In this document: positions 1 through 8,017 of the stretch, piece after piece | Numbering within the stretch: position 1 is the stretch's first letter | Layout of the letters: every line of letters begins with the position of its first letter | Origin: Streptomyces cinerochromogenes | Lineage (GTDB): Bacteria > Actinomycetota > Actinomycetes > Streptomycetales > Streptomycetaceae | Reading direction: 5' to 3' | DNA length: 64,000 bases | Assembly: GCF_014648635.1 (NCBI RefSeq) | Contig: NZ_BMRM01000007.1 | Span: 124,001 to 188,000 of the forward strand | Made by a program: the position numbers and the translations under genes | The notes under the pieces: model-generated | What the model was told of the DNA's origin: nothing | Databases searched by the model: none | What the model saw: only the letters and a program-made list of their open reading frames with translations

Positions 1-404
1 CCCTGCTGATCGTCTGGCAGTCCATACCCTTCGTGGCGATCAACCTCTACGCGGCCACCACCACGATCCCCCGGGAGCTGTACGAGGCCGCCTCCCTGGA
101 CGGCGCCGGCGCCTGGAAGGGCTTCACCTCGGTGACCCTGCCCTTCCTGCGGCCGTTCCTGTACGCCACGACGTTCCTCGAAGTCATCTGGGTGTTCAAG
201 GCGTTCGCGCAGATCTTCGCGATGAACCAGGGCGGCCCCGACCACCTCACCGAGACCCTGCCGATCTACGCCTACGTCGAGGGCGTCGGCAACCAGCACT
301 TCGGGCTCGGCGCGGCGATCTCCTTCCTGACCATCCTGGTCCTGCTCGCCATCACCTCGTACTACCTGCGCATGGTGCTCAAGCAAGAGGAGGACGAGCT
401 GTGA
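1..404 (+). CDS. dasB: sugar ABC transporter permease, DasB-like (5' end outside window)
   Basis: Only the last 133 residues are present; the reading frame is open from base 3. It is the C-terminal part of a binding-protein-dependent sugar permease. The conserved EAA cytoplasmic loop that contacts the ATPase is visible (YEAASLDGAGAWKGF followed by VTLPFL), and the protein ends with a last hydrophobic helix and a charged tail (KQEEDEL). The stop overlaps the GTG start of the next permease by 4 bp. With the second permease and the GH3 enzyme behind it, the order fits the das operon, which imports N,N'-diacetylchitobiose in S. coelicolor using the shared ATPase MsiK. The symbol is inferred from context; the binding-protein gene expected upstream is outside the window. 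Confidence 0.75.
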   Translation, partial: LLIVWQSIPFVAINLYAATTTIPRELYEAASLDGAGAWKGFTSVTLPFLRPFLYATTFLEVIWVFKAFAQIFAMNQGGPDHLTETLPIYAYVEGVGNQHFGLGAAISFLTILVLLAITSYYLRMVLKQEEDEL

Positions 405-1231
405 AGCGCTCGCTTCTCGGCCGTATCTGGCCCAACGCGACCGCCGTCGTCCTCTTCGCCGGCTTCGTGTTCCCCGTCTACTGGATGTTCGCCACGGCCT
501 TCAAACCGACCGGCGACATCATCGCCGACGACCCGGTGTGGTTCCCGACCGACGCCACCCTCGCGCACTTCAAGAAGGCCGTCGACGCCGACCACTTCTG
601 GACCCTGGTCCTCAACTCCGTCACCGTGACGGCCCTGTCGGTCCTGTTCTCCCTCGTCATCGCCCTGTTCGCGGCCTTCGCCCTGGCGCGGATGCGGTTC
701 CGGGGGCGGCGCGGTCTCATCGTGACGTTCATGCTGGCGCAGATGGCCCCCTGGGAGGTCATGATCATCGCCATTTACATGATCGTCCGGGACAACGACA
801 TGCTGGACAGCCTGGTCCCGCTCACCGTCTTCTACACGATGATGGTGCTCCCGCTGACCATCCTCACCCTGCGCGGCTACGTCGCCGCCGTGCCCAAGGA
901 GCTGGAGGAGTCGGCGATGGTCGACGGGTGCACCCGCATCCAGGCCTTCGTCAAGGTGATCTTCCCGCTGCTCGCGCCCGGCCTGATGGCGACCTCGCTG
1001 TTCGGCTTCATCACCGCCTGGAACGAGTTCCCGCTCGTCCTGATCCTCAACAAGGACGTCGAGAAGCAGACCCTGCCGCTGTGGCTGTCCCAGTTCCAGA
1101 CCGCCTTCGGCGACGACTGGGGCGCCACCATGGCCGCCTCGTCCCTGTTCGCGCTGCCCATCCTGATCCTCTTCATCTTCCTGCAACGCAAGGCTGTCAG
1201 CGGTCTGACCGACGGCGCCGTGAAGGGATGA
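401..1231 (+). CDS. dasC: sugar ABC transporter permease, DasC-like
   Basis: 276 residues with six predicted membrane helices, the usual size for the second permease of a CUT1 (MalG-type) sugar importer. The EAA loop is seen as LEESAMVDGCTRIQAF in the C-terminal third. The start is a GTG inside the stop of the upstream permease (GTGA), and the stop in turn overlaps the ATG of the GH3 gene (ATGA), so all three are translationally coupled. No ATPase gene is present, as expected for streptomycete importers that share MsiK. I infer uptake of chitobiose or a related GlcNAc oligomer from the GH3 partner; the sequence alone does not prove the substrate. Confidence 0.8.
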   Translation: MKRSLLGRIWPNATAVVLFAGFVFPVYWMFATAFKPTGDIIADDPVWFPTDATLAHFKKAVDADHFWTLVLNSVTVTALSVLFSLVIALFAAFALARMRFRGRRGLIVTFMLAQMAPWEVMIIAIYMIVRDNDMLDSLVPLTVFYTMMVLPLTILTLRGYVAAVPKELEESAMVDGCTRIQAFVKVIFPLLAPGLMATSLFGFITAWNEFPLVLILNKDVEKQTLPLWLSQFQTAFGDDWGATMAASSLFALPILILFIFLQRKAVSGLTDGAVKG

Positions 1232-2751
1232 CGCCCCCGATGACCACCATCGCCACCACCGCGTCCGGCAGCGGCCCGGCCGCGGGCGACACCCTCGCCC
1301 GGGACGCCCTCGCGGTGCTGCAACCGGGGTTCGACGGCACCACCGCGCCCGACTGGGTGCGCCGCCGCCTCGGCGAGGGCCTCGCCTCCGTCGCCCTGTT
1401 CGGCCGCAACGTCGTCAGCGAGGAGCAGGTCACCGCGCTCACCGCGCAGCTGCGCGCCGAACGCGAGGACCTGCTGGTCGCCATCGACGAGGAGAGCGGC
1501 GACGTCACCCGCCTCGACGTGCGCACCGGCTCCGCCTTCCCCGGCAACCACGCCCTCGGCGCCGTCGACGACCCCGCTCTCACCCGGGCCGTCTCCCGCG
1601 AACTGGGCCGGCGCCTGGCCGCCTGCGGAGTCACCTTCGACTGGGCACCCTCCGCCGACGTCAACGCCAACCCGGACAACCCCGTCATCGGCGTCCGCTC
1701 CTTCGGTGCGAGCCCCGACCTGGTGGCCCGGCACACCGCCGCCTGGGTCGAGGGCCTGCAGTCCACCGGCGTCGCCGCCTGCACCAAGCACTTCCCCGGC
1801 CACGGCGACACCAACGTCGACTCCCACCACGCCGTACCCCGCATCGACGTCGACGCCGACACCCTCTACCAGCGCGAACTGCCCCCGTTCCGCGCGGCGA
1901 TCGCCGCCGGCACCCGGGCGATCATGAGCGCGCACATCCTCGTCCCGGCCCTCGACCCCGACCGCCCCGGCACGCTGTCCCGGCGCGTCCTCACCGAGCT
2001 GCTGCGCGGCGAACTCGGCTACCAGGGCCTGATCGTCACCGACGGCATGGAGATGCGCGCGATCTCCGGCACCTACGGCCTGGAACACGGCGTGGTCCTC
2101 GCGATCGCGGCCGGCGCCGACGCCATCTGCGTGGGCGGCGGGCTGTGCGACGAGGGCACCGTGCTGAAGCTCCGCGACGCGCTCGTGGCCGCCGTACGCT
2201 CCGGGGAACTGCCCGAGGAACGGCTCGCCGACGCGGCGGCCCGGGTGCGTGACCTGGCCGCCTGGACCGTCGCGGCCCGCGGTGACGCGGCCAGGACCCC
2301 GGCCGACCCCGAGATCGGCCTCGTCGCGGCCCGCCGCGCGCTGACCGTGACCCGCGCGGGCGCCGCCGCACCGGTCGCCGGAGAGGTCTACGTCGCCCGG
2401 TTCAACCCCGCCCCCAACATCGCCGTCGGCGACCAGACGCCCTGGGGTGTCGCCGCCGAGCTGGAGCGGCTGCTGCCCGGCAGCACCTCCGGCACCTTCA
2501 CCGGCGAGGGCGCCGCCGACGCCGTGCTCGCCGCGGCCGGCGGGCGCCGGATCGTCGCCGTCGTCCGCGACGAGCACCGGCACGACTGGATGCGCTCCGC
2601 GCTCTCCGCCCTGCTCGCCGCCCGGCCCGACACCGTCGTGGTCGAGATGGGCCTGCCGCAGGCGCCGCCGCGCGGCGCCCTGCACATCGCCACCTACGGC
2701 GCCGCCCGCGTGTGCGGGACGGCGGCCGCCGAGGCCGTTCTCGCGGGCTGA
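1228..2751 (+). CDS. dasD: glycoside hydrolase family 3, probable beta-N-acetylglucosaminidase (DasD-like)
   Basis: About 507 residues, no signal peptide, so probably cytoplasmic. The NagZ-type GH3 motif KHFPGHGDT followed by VDSH (the loop carrying the catalytic Asp/His pair of NagZ-like enzymes) is present in the first half, and the nucleophile region reads LIVTDGMEM. A C-terminal domain of about 170 residues follows, as in two-domain GH3 enzymes. It would release GlcNAc from the imported chito-oligosaccharide. The start at 1228 overlaps the dasC stop; a second ATG lies 12 bases further on and is an alternative. A strong hairpin follows the stop. Confidence 0.8.
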   Translation: MTPPMTTIATTASGSGPAAGDTLARDALAVLQPGFDGTTAPDWVRRRLGEGLASVALFGRNVVSEEQVTALTAQLRAEREDLLVAIDEESGDVTRLDVRTGSAFPGNHALGAVDDPALTRAVSRELGRRLAACGVTFDWAPSADVNANPDNPVIGVRSFGASPDLVARHTAAWVEGLQSTGVAACTKHFPGHGDTNVDSHHAVPRIDVDADTLYQRELPPFRAAIAAGTRAIMSAHILVPALDPDRPGTLSRRVLTELLRGELGYQGLIVTDGMEMRAISGTYGLEHGVVLAIAAGADAICVGGGLCDEGTVLKLRDALVAAVRSGELPEERLADAAARVRDLAAWTVAARGDAARTPADPEIGLVAARRALTVTRAGAAAPVAGEVYVARFNPAPNIAVGDQTPWGVAAELERLLPGSTSGTFTGEGAADAVLAAAGGRRIVAVVRDEHRHDWMRSALSALLAARPDTVVVEMGLPQAPPRGALHIATYGAARVCGTAAAEAVLAG

Positions 2752-2767
2752 CCCCACGGGGTTCACC

Positions 2768-2791
2768 GGCCGCCCGCGAGCGCGGGCGGCC
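2768..2791 (+). terminator. GC-rich hairpin after dasD-like gene
   Basis: Perfect 11-bp stem (GGCCGCCCGCG and its complement) with a 2-base centre, 16 bases after the stop. No T-run, as is usual for Streptomyces terminators. It separates the das-like operon from the biosynthetic cluster. Confidence 0.65.
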
Positions 2792-2855
2792 CGCTCGATC
2801 GTGCTCTTTTCCCGGATCTCAACCGCACCTCGTGTTCCAGTTCCAGAGGAATCGC

Positions 2856-3887
2856 ATGCAGACGCCCCACCCCCACCTGCACCGCGCGGCGACCGGCCGC
2901 CCCTACTTCAGCGCCGACGGCGAGACCTACCTCGCCCCGACCCCCCTGCGCGACCTCGAGAAGACCCAGCCGCTCAGGGTCCTCTCCGCAGCGGACTTCG
3001 CCTTCTGGCAGACGTACGGCTACGTCGTCGTACGCGAGGCCGTCACCCCCGGCGAGGCCAAGGCCCTGCTGGACTTCGCCTGGGAGTTCCAGGGGCTCGA
3101 CCCCGACCGCCCCGACACCTGGTACGAGGAACCGGAGTTCCGTTCCGAACTCGACCGGCACCTGTACATCTACGGCTTCGTCGAGGCCTACCACCACCAG
3201 CTCCTGTGGGACAGCCGGCAGACGCAGCGCGTCTACGACGCCTTCGTGGACGTCTGGGACAGCCCCGAACTGTGGGTCACCCTGGACCGCCTCAACCTCA
3301 ACCCGCCGAACGTCCGCACCCGCTCCCGCTCCCTGATCGAACCCACCGACGAGGGCTTCGACATCGAGCTGCACTGGGACGTCGACACCACCCTCGCCGT
3401 GCTGCCGCAGCGCGTCCAGGGCATCATCGCGCTCACCGACACCCGCCCCGGACTCGGCGGCTTCCAGTGCGCGCCCGAACTCTTCCGCCGCTTCGAGCAG
3501 TGGCGCCTCGCCCAGCCGCCCGGCCGTGACCCGGTCCGGCCCGCCGTCGACCGCGCCGAGTTCCCGGTGATCCGCCCCGACCTCCAGGCCGGCGACCTGC
3601 TGATCTTCAACGGACTCCTCGCCCACGGCGTGGCGCCCAACCTCTCCGACAACGCTGTCCGAGCCGTCCAGTACCTGTCGATGATGCCCGCGCTGGAGGA
3701 GCACACGGCACTGCGCGACTCCCGCGTGGAGTCCTGGCGCACCCTCGCCACCCCGGACTGGAACGCCACCCTCCTCGGCGACGCCCGCACGCCCGAAGCC
3801 CTGCGCTACGGCCCCGCCGAACTGAACGACCTGGGGCGCAGGCTGCTCGGCCTCGACTCCTGGGCCGCCGCGGACGGTGCCCGGTGA
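2856..3887 (+). CDS. phytanoyl-CoA dioxygenase (PhyH) family Fe(II)/2-oxoglutarate oxygenase
   Basis: 343 residues. The 2-His-1-carboxylate iron site is readable: HWDVD (His-x-Asp) near residue 180 and a distal His in LLAHGVAPN near residue 255, with a downstream Arg for 2-oxoglutarate. The family hydroxylates or desaturates small molecules and is common in natural-product pathways. The ATG at 2856 was chosen because AGAGGA lies just before it; longer in-frame readings upstream run through the dasD terminator. The stop overlaps the next gene by 4 bp, making it the first gene of a five-gene operon. The substrate is unknown; a basic amino acid or a derivative of it would fit the cluster. Confidence 0.8.
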   Translation: MQTPHPHLHRAATGRPYFSADGETYLAPTPLRDLEKTQPLRVLSAADFAFWQTYGYVVVREAVTPGEAKALLDFAWEFQGLDPDRPDTWYEEPEFRSELDRHLYIYGFVEAYHHQLLWDSRQTQRVYDAFVDVWDSPELWVTLDRLNLNPPNVRTRSRSLIEPTDEGFDIELHWDVDTTLAVLPQRVQGIIALTDTRPGLGGFQCAPELFRRFEQWRLAQPPGRDPVRPAVDRAEFPVIRPDLQAGDLLIFNGLLAHGVAPNLSDNAVRAVQYLSMMPALEEHTALRDSRVESWRTLATPDWNATLLGDARTPEALRYGPAELNDLGRRLLGLDSWAAADGAR

Positions 3888-5173
3888 ACCGCGTCTGCCT
3901 CGCCCTGCCCACCAACCGGGCCTGCTCCGCCACCATCACCGCCCTGCACGCCGAAGCCGCCTACGCGGCACGGCACTTCGGCGCCGACGTCCAGCTGCTG
4001 ATCCTGGACTCCGCCGGCACCGCCGCCCGCGCCGGGCACACCCGCACGGTCGCCGCCCTGCCCGCACACCGGGGCGTGACCGTCCACCACCTCGACGAGG
4101 AAGCCCAGCGGGACTTCCTGCGCGGGGCCGTCCGGAAGGCCGGCCTGCCCGATCCCGAGCGCCTGCTGGACCTCATGCTCCCGCCCGCCGTCTCCTACGG
4201 CGCCTGCACCAACCGCGCCTTCCTGCTGGCCGCCGCCCTCGGCTGCGACTCGGTGCACCGGCGCGACTCCGACAGCACCTACCAGCTCCACGCCGGACGA
4301 CCGGTGTTCCCCGTCCACCACGAGCTGCCCTGGCTGGGCCGCCCCGCCGCCGAGGCCTCGGCTGCCGTCACCCGCACCGACCTCGCCCCGGCACTGGCCC
4401 ACCGCCCGGTCTCCCTCGCCGGAGCCTCCTTCATCGGCGAACTCTCCGTGGACCTGGGGGAGATACGGCGCCTGGACGAGACCGTCTACCACGACGTGGC
4501 CGGCCTCTGGGCCCCCGTCGGCTGGCCCGAGGACCGCAGGCGCGCCCTGGCCGAGGAGTCCTTCACCGGCGCGGGCACCGCCCCCTTCACCGGGGACCAC
4601 GCGACCCTCACAGTGGTCGACCCGATGCGCGTCGACATGTGCAACATCGCCTTCGACCGCGCGGTGTACGAACGGATCCCGCTCCCGCCCGCCACCGACA
4701 CCATCGGCAGCGACTACTTCCTCCTCCACGTCGTCCACGACGCGGGCCTGCCCGGCATCCTCCACAACCGCCACATCGAGAACTTCCACACCCCCGAGCG
4801 CCGCACCGACACCGGCTTCCCCGCCTACCAGCGGCGGTTCGTGAAGTTCCTGCTGTCGATGTCGTCCTTCCACCACGTCTACGACCGGATGGCGGCCGAG
4901 GGCGACGGTCTGCTGGACGAACGGCACCGGGTCCGCCCCGACCGGATCGTGACGTTCCTGCGCGAGAGCACGGACCTGGACCGGGCCGAGAACACCTGGC
5001 GCCTGGACCGCGTCGACACCGCGTACCGCAAGCTGGGCGGCCGGTACGCGACCTTCGCGGACCGACTCGCCGCAGAGCGCCACCGGTTACTGGACGAGGC
5101 CGAGCAGGACATCGAGGACTTCGCCCACCTGATCGCTTCCTGGCCCGCGCTGACGGAGGCGGTCCGGCCATGA
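3884..5173 (+). CDS. conserved protein of unknown function, DUF6271-like, with a TTA codon
   Basis: 429 residues, GTG start overlapping the upstream stop and a stop overlapping the next start. I recognise it only loosely as a DUF6271-type protein known from actinobacterial biosynthetic clusters. The N-terminal half has alternating beta/alpha character, a CDSVHRRDSDS segment that resembles the DxD metal/nucleotide motif of GT-A glycosyltransferases, and the C-terminal third is helical and charged. No signal peptide or membrane segment. An in-frame leucine TTA codon is at 5087-5089, the only one I found in any gene of the window; TTA codons in Streptomyces depend on the bldA tRNA, so production of this protein is probably delayed to development. 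Function not assigned. Confidence 0.7.
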   Translation: MNRVCLALPTNRACSATITALHAEAAYAARHFGADVQLLILDSAGTAARAGHTRTVAALPAHRGVTVHHLDEEAQRDFLRGAVRKAGLPDPERLLDLMLPPAVSYGACTNRAFLLAAALGCDSVHRRDSDSTYQLHAGRPVFPVHHELPWLGRPAAEASAAVTRTDLAPALAHRPVSLAGASFIGELSVDLGEIRRLDETVYHDVAGLWAPVGWPEDRRRALAEESFTGAGTAPFTGDHATLTVVDPMRVDMCNIAFDRAVYERIPLPPATDTIGSDYFLLHVVHDAGLPGILHNRHIENFHTPERRTDTGFPAYQRRFVKFLLSMSSFHHVYDRMAAEGDGLLDERHRVRPDRIVTFLRESTDLDRAENTWRLDRVDTAYRKLGGRYATFADRLAAERHRLLDEAEQDIEDFAHLIASWPALTEAVRP

Positions 5174-6333
5174 GCGCCACCGACCGCCTCCTCTACGACC
5201 TCACCGGCATAGAGCGGCAGTACGACGCCCTGCTGCGCGAACTGCCCGGCACCCACATCCGCTTCGCACTCAAGGCCTGCCCCGTCGACGAGGTCCTGCA
5301 CAGCCTGGCCGCCCGCGGATCGGGATTCGACGCGGCGAGCCCCGCCGAGATCGAGCAGGCCCTGCACGCCGGAGCGCACCCCGACCGCATCCACTACGGC
5401 AACACCGTCAAGTCGGACCACGACATCGCCGAGGCCCACCGCCTGGGCGTCCGCACCTTCGCCACCGACAGCGTCGAGGACGTCACCGCCATCGCCGCGC
5501 ACGCGCCCCGCGCCCGGGTGTTCTGCCGGCTCGCCACCAGCGGGGAGGGCGCCCTGTGGGGCCTGAACCGCAAGTTCGGCTGCGCACCGGACGACGCCGT
5601 CCGTGTGCTGGACGCGGCCCGCGCGGCCGGCCTCGTCCCGGCGGGTCTGTCCGTCCACGTCGGCTCCCAGCAGATGACCGGCGAGGCCTGGCAGCAGGCC
5701 CTGGACACGCTCGCCGGGACGCTGACGGCGCTGGCCGGTCGGGGGATCGTGATCGACCATGTGAACCTCGGCGGCGGGCTGCCCGCGCTCGGTTACCGGG
5801 ACCGGCACGGCACCCCCCTCGAACCACCCCTCGACAAGATCTTCACCGTGCTCCGCGAGGGCATGGAACGCCTGAGCGCGCTGGCCGCGGCGCCGCTCGA
5901 CTTCGTGCTGGAGCCGGGGCGCCACCTGGTCGCCGATCACGGGGTGATCCGCGCCCGTGTGGTCCGGCTGACCGAACGGGCGCAGCCGGACGGCGGACGG
6001 GCCCGCTGGCTGTACCTGAGCGTGGGGAAGTTCAACGGCCTGTACGAGATGGACCAGGTGACCCACCCGCTGGTCTTCCCCGGCCGGGAGGCGGAGGAGC
6101 ACGTCCCCGCGGTCGTCGCCGGCCCCACCTGCGACAGCGACGACGCCTACGGCGGCGGCCGGCACACGGTGCGGGTGCCCCGGTCCGTCCGTTCCGGCGA
6201 CCCGGTGTGGATCCTCTCCGCCGGTGCCTACGCCACCAGTTACACGACCCAGGGATTCAACGGCATCCGCCCGCTGCCGTGCGTGTGCACGCGTGGCGGG
6301 GAAGGACGCCCGGGAAGGACAACACTGACATGA
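5170..6333 (+). CDS. fold-type III PLP-dependent decarboxylase (ornithine/diamino acid decarboxylase-like)
   Basis: 387 residues. The N-terminal alanine-racemase-like barrel carries the PLP lysine in RFALKACP (about residue 36) and HVGSQ; the second domain carries GPTCDSDD and SAGAYATSY. The CDxxD-type motif is that of ornithine/lysine/diaminopimelate decarboxylases, where Cys and Asp from one subunit reach the substrate in the other. It should therefore decarboxylate a basic or diamino acid to an amine or diamine. Starts with an ATG inside the preceding stop and overlaps the GNAT gene, so it is coupled on both sides. Whether its substrate is Orn, Lys, Arg-derived or a cluster-specific amino acid cannot be read from the sequence. 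Confidence 0.8.
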   Translation: MSATDRLLYDLTGIERQYDALLRELPGTHIRFALKACPVDEVLHSLAARGSGFDAASPAEIEQALHAGAHPDRIHYGNTVKSDHDIAEAHRLGVRTFATDSVEDVTAIAAHAPRARVFCRLATSGEGALWGLNRKFGCAPDDAVRVLDAARAAGLVPAGLSVHVGSQQMTGEAWQQALDTLAGTLTALAGRGIVIDHVNLGGGLPALGYRDRHGTPLEPPLDKIFTVLREGMERLSALAAAPLDFVLEPGRHLVADHGVIRARVVRLTERAQPDGGRARWLYLSVGKFNGLYEMDQVTHPLVFPGREAEEHVPAVVAGPTCDSDDAYGGGRHTVRVPRSVRSGDPVWILSAGAYATSYTTQGFNGIRPLPCVCTRGGEGRPGRTTLT

Positions 6334-6833
6334 CAGGCCTCATACGGGGCATCACCGAGGCCGACTGGCCCCAGGTCGCGGCCCTGGAGGCCGGGGCGTA
6401 CGCGGACACCCCGCTGACCGAGGGGGAGGCCGGCCTGCGCTCCCGGGCCTCGGCGGCCACCAGCTTCGTCCTGGACCTCGACGGCCGGATCGCGGGCTAC
6501 GTCCTCGCCCTGCCCTACCGGCGGTTCCACTGCCCCGACCCGGCCCGCCCGGACGAGGCCGCCCACCACGCCGCCAACCTCCACCTGCACGACCTGGTCG
6601 TCAGCGCCCCCCTGCGCCGCCGCGGCCTCGGCACCCGCCTGGCCCGGCACCTTGGGGACGTCGCCCGCGCCCGGGGCTTCGCGACCCTGTCGCTGGTCGC
6701 GATCGCCGGCCGGGAGCCCTTCTGGCGGGCCAACGGCTACCACCCCCACCACGAGGCGCGCGTACCGGCCGGCTACGGCAGCGGCGCGGTCTACATGTCG
6801 GCGCCGGTCGCCGCCCTGCGGAGGGCCGGCTGA
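6330..6833 (+). CDS. GNAT family N-acetyltransferase
   Basis: 167 residues, full GNAT length. The acetyl-CoA pyrophosphate-binding motif is visible as RRRGLG (about residues 90-96) after the HDLVVSAPL strand, and the C-terminal motif FWRANGYHPH fits the family. ATG overlaps the decarboxylase stop; its own stop overlaps the MFS start. Position between a decarboxylase and an exporter suggests either acetylation of the amine product or self-protection by acetylating the final compound; both are inference. Confidence 0.8.
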   Translation: MTGLIRGITEADWPQVAALEAGAYADTPLTEGEAGLRSRASAATSFVLDLDGRIAGYVLALPYRRFHCPDPARPDEAAHHAANLHLHDLVVSAPLRRRGLGTRLARHLGDVARARGFATLSLVAIAGREPFWRANGYHPHHEARVPAGYGSGAVYMSAPVAALRRAG

Positions 6834-8002
6834 TGCCCGCACCCTCCTTCCGGCGCGCCAAGTGGTCGATCGCCGCGCTGTTCTGCTTCCTCGGCTTCCA
6901 GTACGGCACCTGGGTGTCCCGGCTGCCCGCGCTGAAGGCCCGGCTGGACCTGGGCGCCGGCGAGGTGGGTCTGCTGCTGATGGCCTGCGGCGCCGGAGCG
7001 GCGGCCTCCTTCCCGCTGGTCGCCGCCCTGATGCGGCGCCTCGGCTCCCGGCTGCTCTCCCTCGCCTCGGCCGCCGCCCTGATTGCCGTCCTGGCCGCGC
7101 TGTCCGCCGTACCCGACTACCCCCTGGCGCTGCTCGCGGTGTGCGCCGACGGCATCGCGGTCGGCTGCCTCAACGTCGCCATGAACGCGCAGGGCGCCGC
7201 GCTGGAGCGACTCCACGGACGCACGGCCATGGCACAGCTGCACGCCACCTTCAGCGGCGGGCTGCTCGCCGCCGCCCTGCTGGCCTCCGGCGCCACCACC
7301 CTGACCGGGTCCGTCCCGGCCCACTTCGCCGTCGCCGGCGTCCTGCTGCTGCTCCTGCTCACCGGCGCCCGCCCCGGCCTGCTCCCGCACGAGGAACCGG
7401 GCCCCGCCGGTGAGGGCGGCCCGGGGCGGCGCACCCGGCGCGGCCTGCCCTCCGGCACGACCCTGCTGCTGGGCTGCGCGATGGTCTTCGGCACGATCAC
7501 CGAGGGCGCCATGAACGACTGGTCGACGCTCTACCTGAAGGACGTCGTCAAGGCGTCCGCGACCGTCGCCCCGCTCGGTATCGCGGTCGTCTCCGTGATG
7601 ATGCTGCTGGCCCGGCTGTGCGCGGACCGCTGGCGCACCCGCTGGGGCGACGGGCGGGTGGTGCGCGTCGGCAGCGCGGTGGCCGCCGTCGGACTGGCCC
7701 TCGCCCTGCTCGCCGGGGGAGTGGTCCCCACCCTGCTCGGCTTCGCCTGCGTCGGACTCGGCGCGGCGGCCGTCACCCCCTGCGTGTACGTGGCGGCGGC
7801 CGGCCGCGGCCCGGACGCGCTGGCCCTGGTCGCCGCGACGGGCACCACGGGCCTGCTGGCCGGGCCCGCCCTGATCGGCTTCGTGGCGGGTGCGGCCGAT
7901 CTGACCGCGGGCATGGCCACGGTGGCGGCCTCCGCCCTGATCGTCACGGCGGCGGCGTTCCGCATCCCGTGGCGGGCCCGCACCCCCGAACCCGTCGGGT
8001 GA
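6833..8002 (+). CDS. MFS transporter (12-helix, fucose-permease-like)
   Basis: 389 residues with about twelve hydrophobic helices in two halves separated by a charged loop (about residues 185-205, PHEEPGPAGEGG). Lacks a long N-terminal extension. Begins at the stop of the acetyltransferase gene (TGATG). It is the last gene of the plus-strand arm and runs into the convergent sbnA-like gene only 15 bp away, so it is the natural exporter or self-resistance candidate for the cluster product. Substrate specificity cannot be read. Confidence 0.8.
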   Translation: MPAPSFRRAKWSIAALFCFLGFQYGTWVSRLPALKARLDLGAGEVGLLLMACGAGAAASFPLVAALMRRLGSRLLSLASAAALIAVLAALSAVPDYPLALLAVCADGIAVGCLNVAMNAQGAALERLHGRTAMAQLHATFSGGLLAAALLASGATTLTGSVPAHFAVAGVLLLLLLTGARPGLLPHEEPGPAGEGGPGRRTRRGLPSGTTLLLGCAMVFGTITEGAMNDWSTLYLKDVVKASATVAPLGIAVVSVMMLLARLCADRWRTRWGDGRVVRVGSAVAAVGLALALLAGGVVPTLLGFACVGLGAAAVTPCVYVAAAGRGPDALALVAATGTTGLLAGPALIGFVAGAADLTAGMATVAASALIVTAAAFRIPWRARTPEPVG

Positions 8003-8017
8003 GCCCGGCCGGTGCCG

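Noticed and set aside
362..1186. Long minus-strand open frame opposite the dasC-like permease
   Set aside because: Low-complexity Gly/Asp/Arg-rich translation, no ribosome site, fully antisense to a clear permease gene; a GC-driven shadow.
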